5,033 bases of DNA from contig JAOZSC010000071.1 of assembly GCA_029939875.1 (NCBI GenBank), positions 1-5,033 of the forward strand, given 5' to 3'. Shown here piece after piece: positions 4,985-5,033 of this stretch; position 1 is the first letter of the stretch; each line of letters begins with the position of its first letter. Position numbers and translations under genes: made by a program. A model generated the notes under the pieces. It worked only from the letters and a program-made list of their open reading frames with translations, did not search any database and was not told the origin of the DNA. This stretch comes from Desulfobacterales bacterium (GTDB lineage Bacteria > Desulfobacterota > Desulfobacteria > Desulfobacterales > JAFDCJ01).

Positions 4985-5033
4985 ATGTTTGATCTGAATT
5001 TGACCATTCTTTTTGCCGGCGTGGTGGCCGGCT
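4985..5033 (+). CDS. Second ABC transporter permease (partial, N-terminus only)
   Basis: An ATG at 4985 opens MFDLNLTILFAGVVAG and runs off the right edge after 16 codons. The start of a hydrophobic N-terminal helix, together with its position right after the first permease, fits the second BPD_transp_2 subunit that completes nucleoside-type BMP importers (the NupQ/YufQ position). In that arrangement it would pair with the first permease as a heterodimer. No Shine-Dalgarno is visible: the bases just upstream (CTCTCTGCGCAATT) belong largely to the inverted heptamer array. Only 49 bp are visible, so the assignment rests mainly on operon context, and the true start could lie further in. Confidence 0.65.
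   Translation, partial: MFDLNLTILFAGVVAG

Overview
The window most resembles a sulfate-reducing-type deltaproteobacterium (Desulfobacterota, probably Desulfobacterales). This rests on three things: the style of the OadG-family protein at the left end, the moderately GC-rich coding regions with AT-rich spacers, and short heptameric intergenic arrays that I associate from memory with such genomes. No rRNA or other phylogenetic marker is present, so the taxonomy is an inference.

Layout. Positions 1-262 (minus strand) hold the N-terminal part of a small membrane protein of the OadG / sodium-pump decarboxylase gamma family, which runs off the left edge. A divergent spacer (263-675) carries a compound hairpin, a 7-7-7 dyad, a small ORF with a good ribosome binding site and a good sigma70-type promoter (573-601). 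From 676 rightwards there is one transport operon on the plus strand. It encodes a periplasmic BMP-family substrate-binding protein (676-1869), a double-domain ABC ATPase (1991-3466), a first inner-membrane permease (3609-4667) and the first 16 codons of a second permease (4985 to the right edge). The gene order and families are those of BmpA/NupN-NupO-NupP-NupQ type nucleoside (purine) importers: the binding protein captures the ligand outside the membrane, the two permeases form the channel, and the ATPase drives uptake.

The genes are ordinary members of known families; the unusual material is between them. Operons of this type are usually tightly packed, but here the three gaps are 121, 142 and 317 bp and each contains an inverted-repeat structure. 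These are a GC-rich 8-bp hairpin (1922-1942), a perfect 12-bp inverted repeat with a 25-nt spacer (3492-3540), and a nested set of 7-bp-period arrays (4627-4980). The last one reads into the end of the first permease, supplying its last 13 residues and its stop codon. It also abuts the start codon of the second permease, which has no visible Shine-Dalgarno sequence, and it carries a plausible promoter of its own. A roughly 25-bp motif inside it recurs upstream of the operon. I read the 4627-4980 segment as a non-coding repeat element or composite that was inserted into, or expanded within, the operon.
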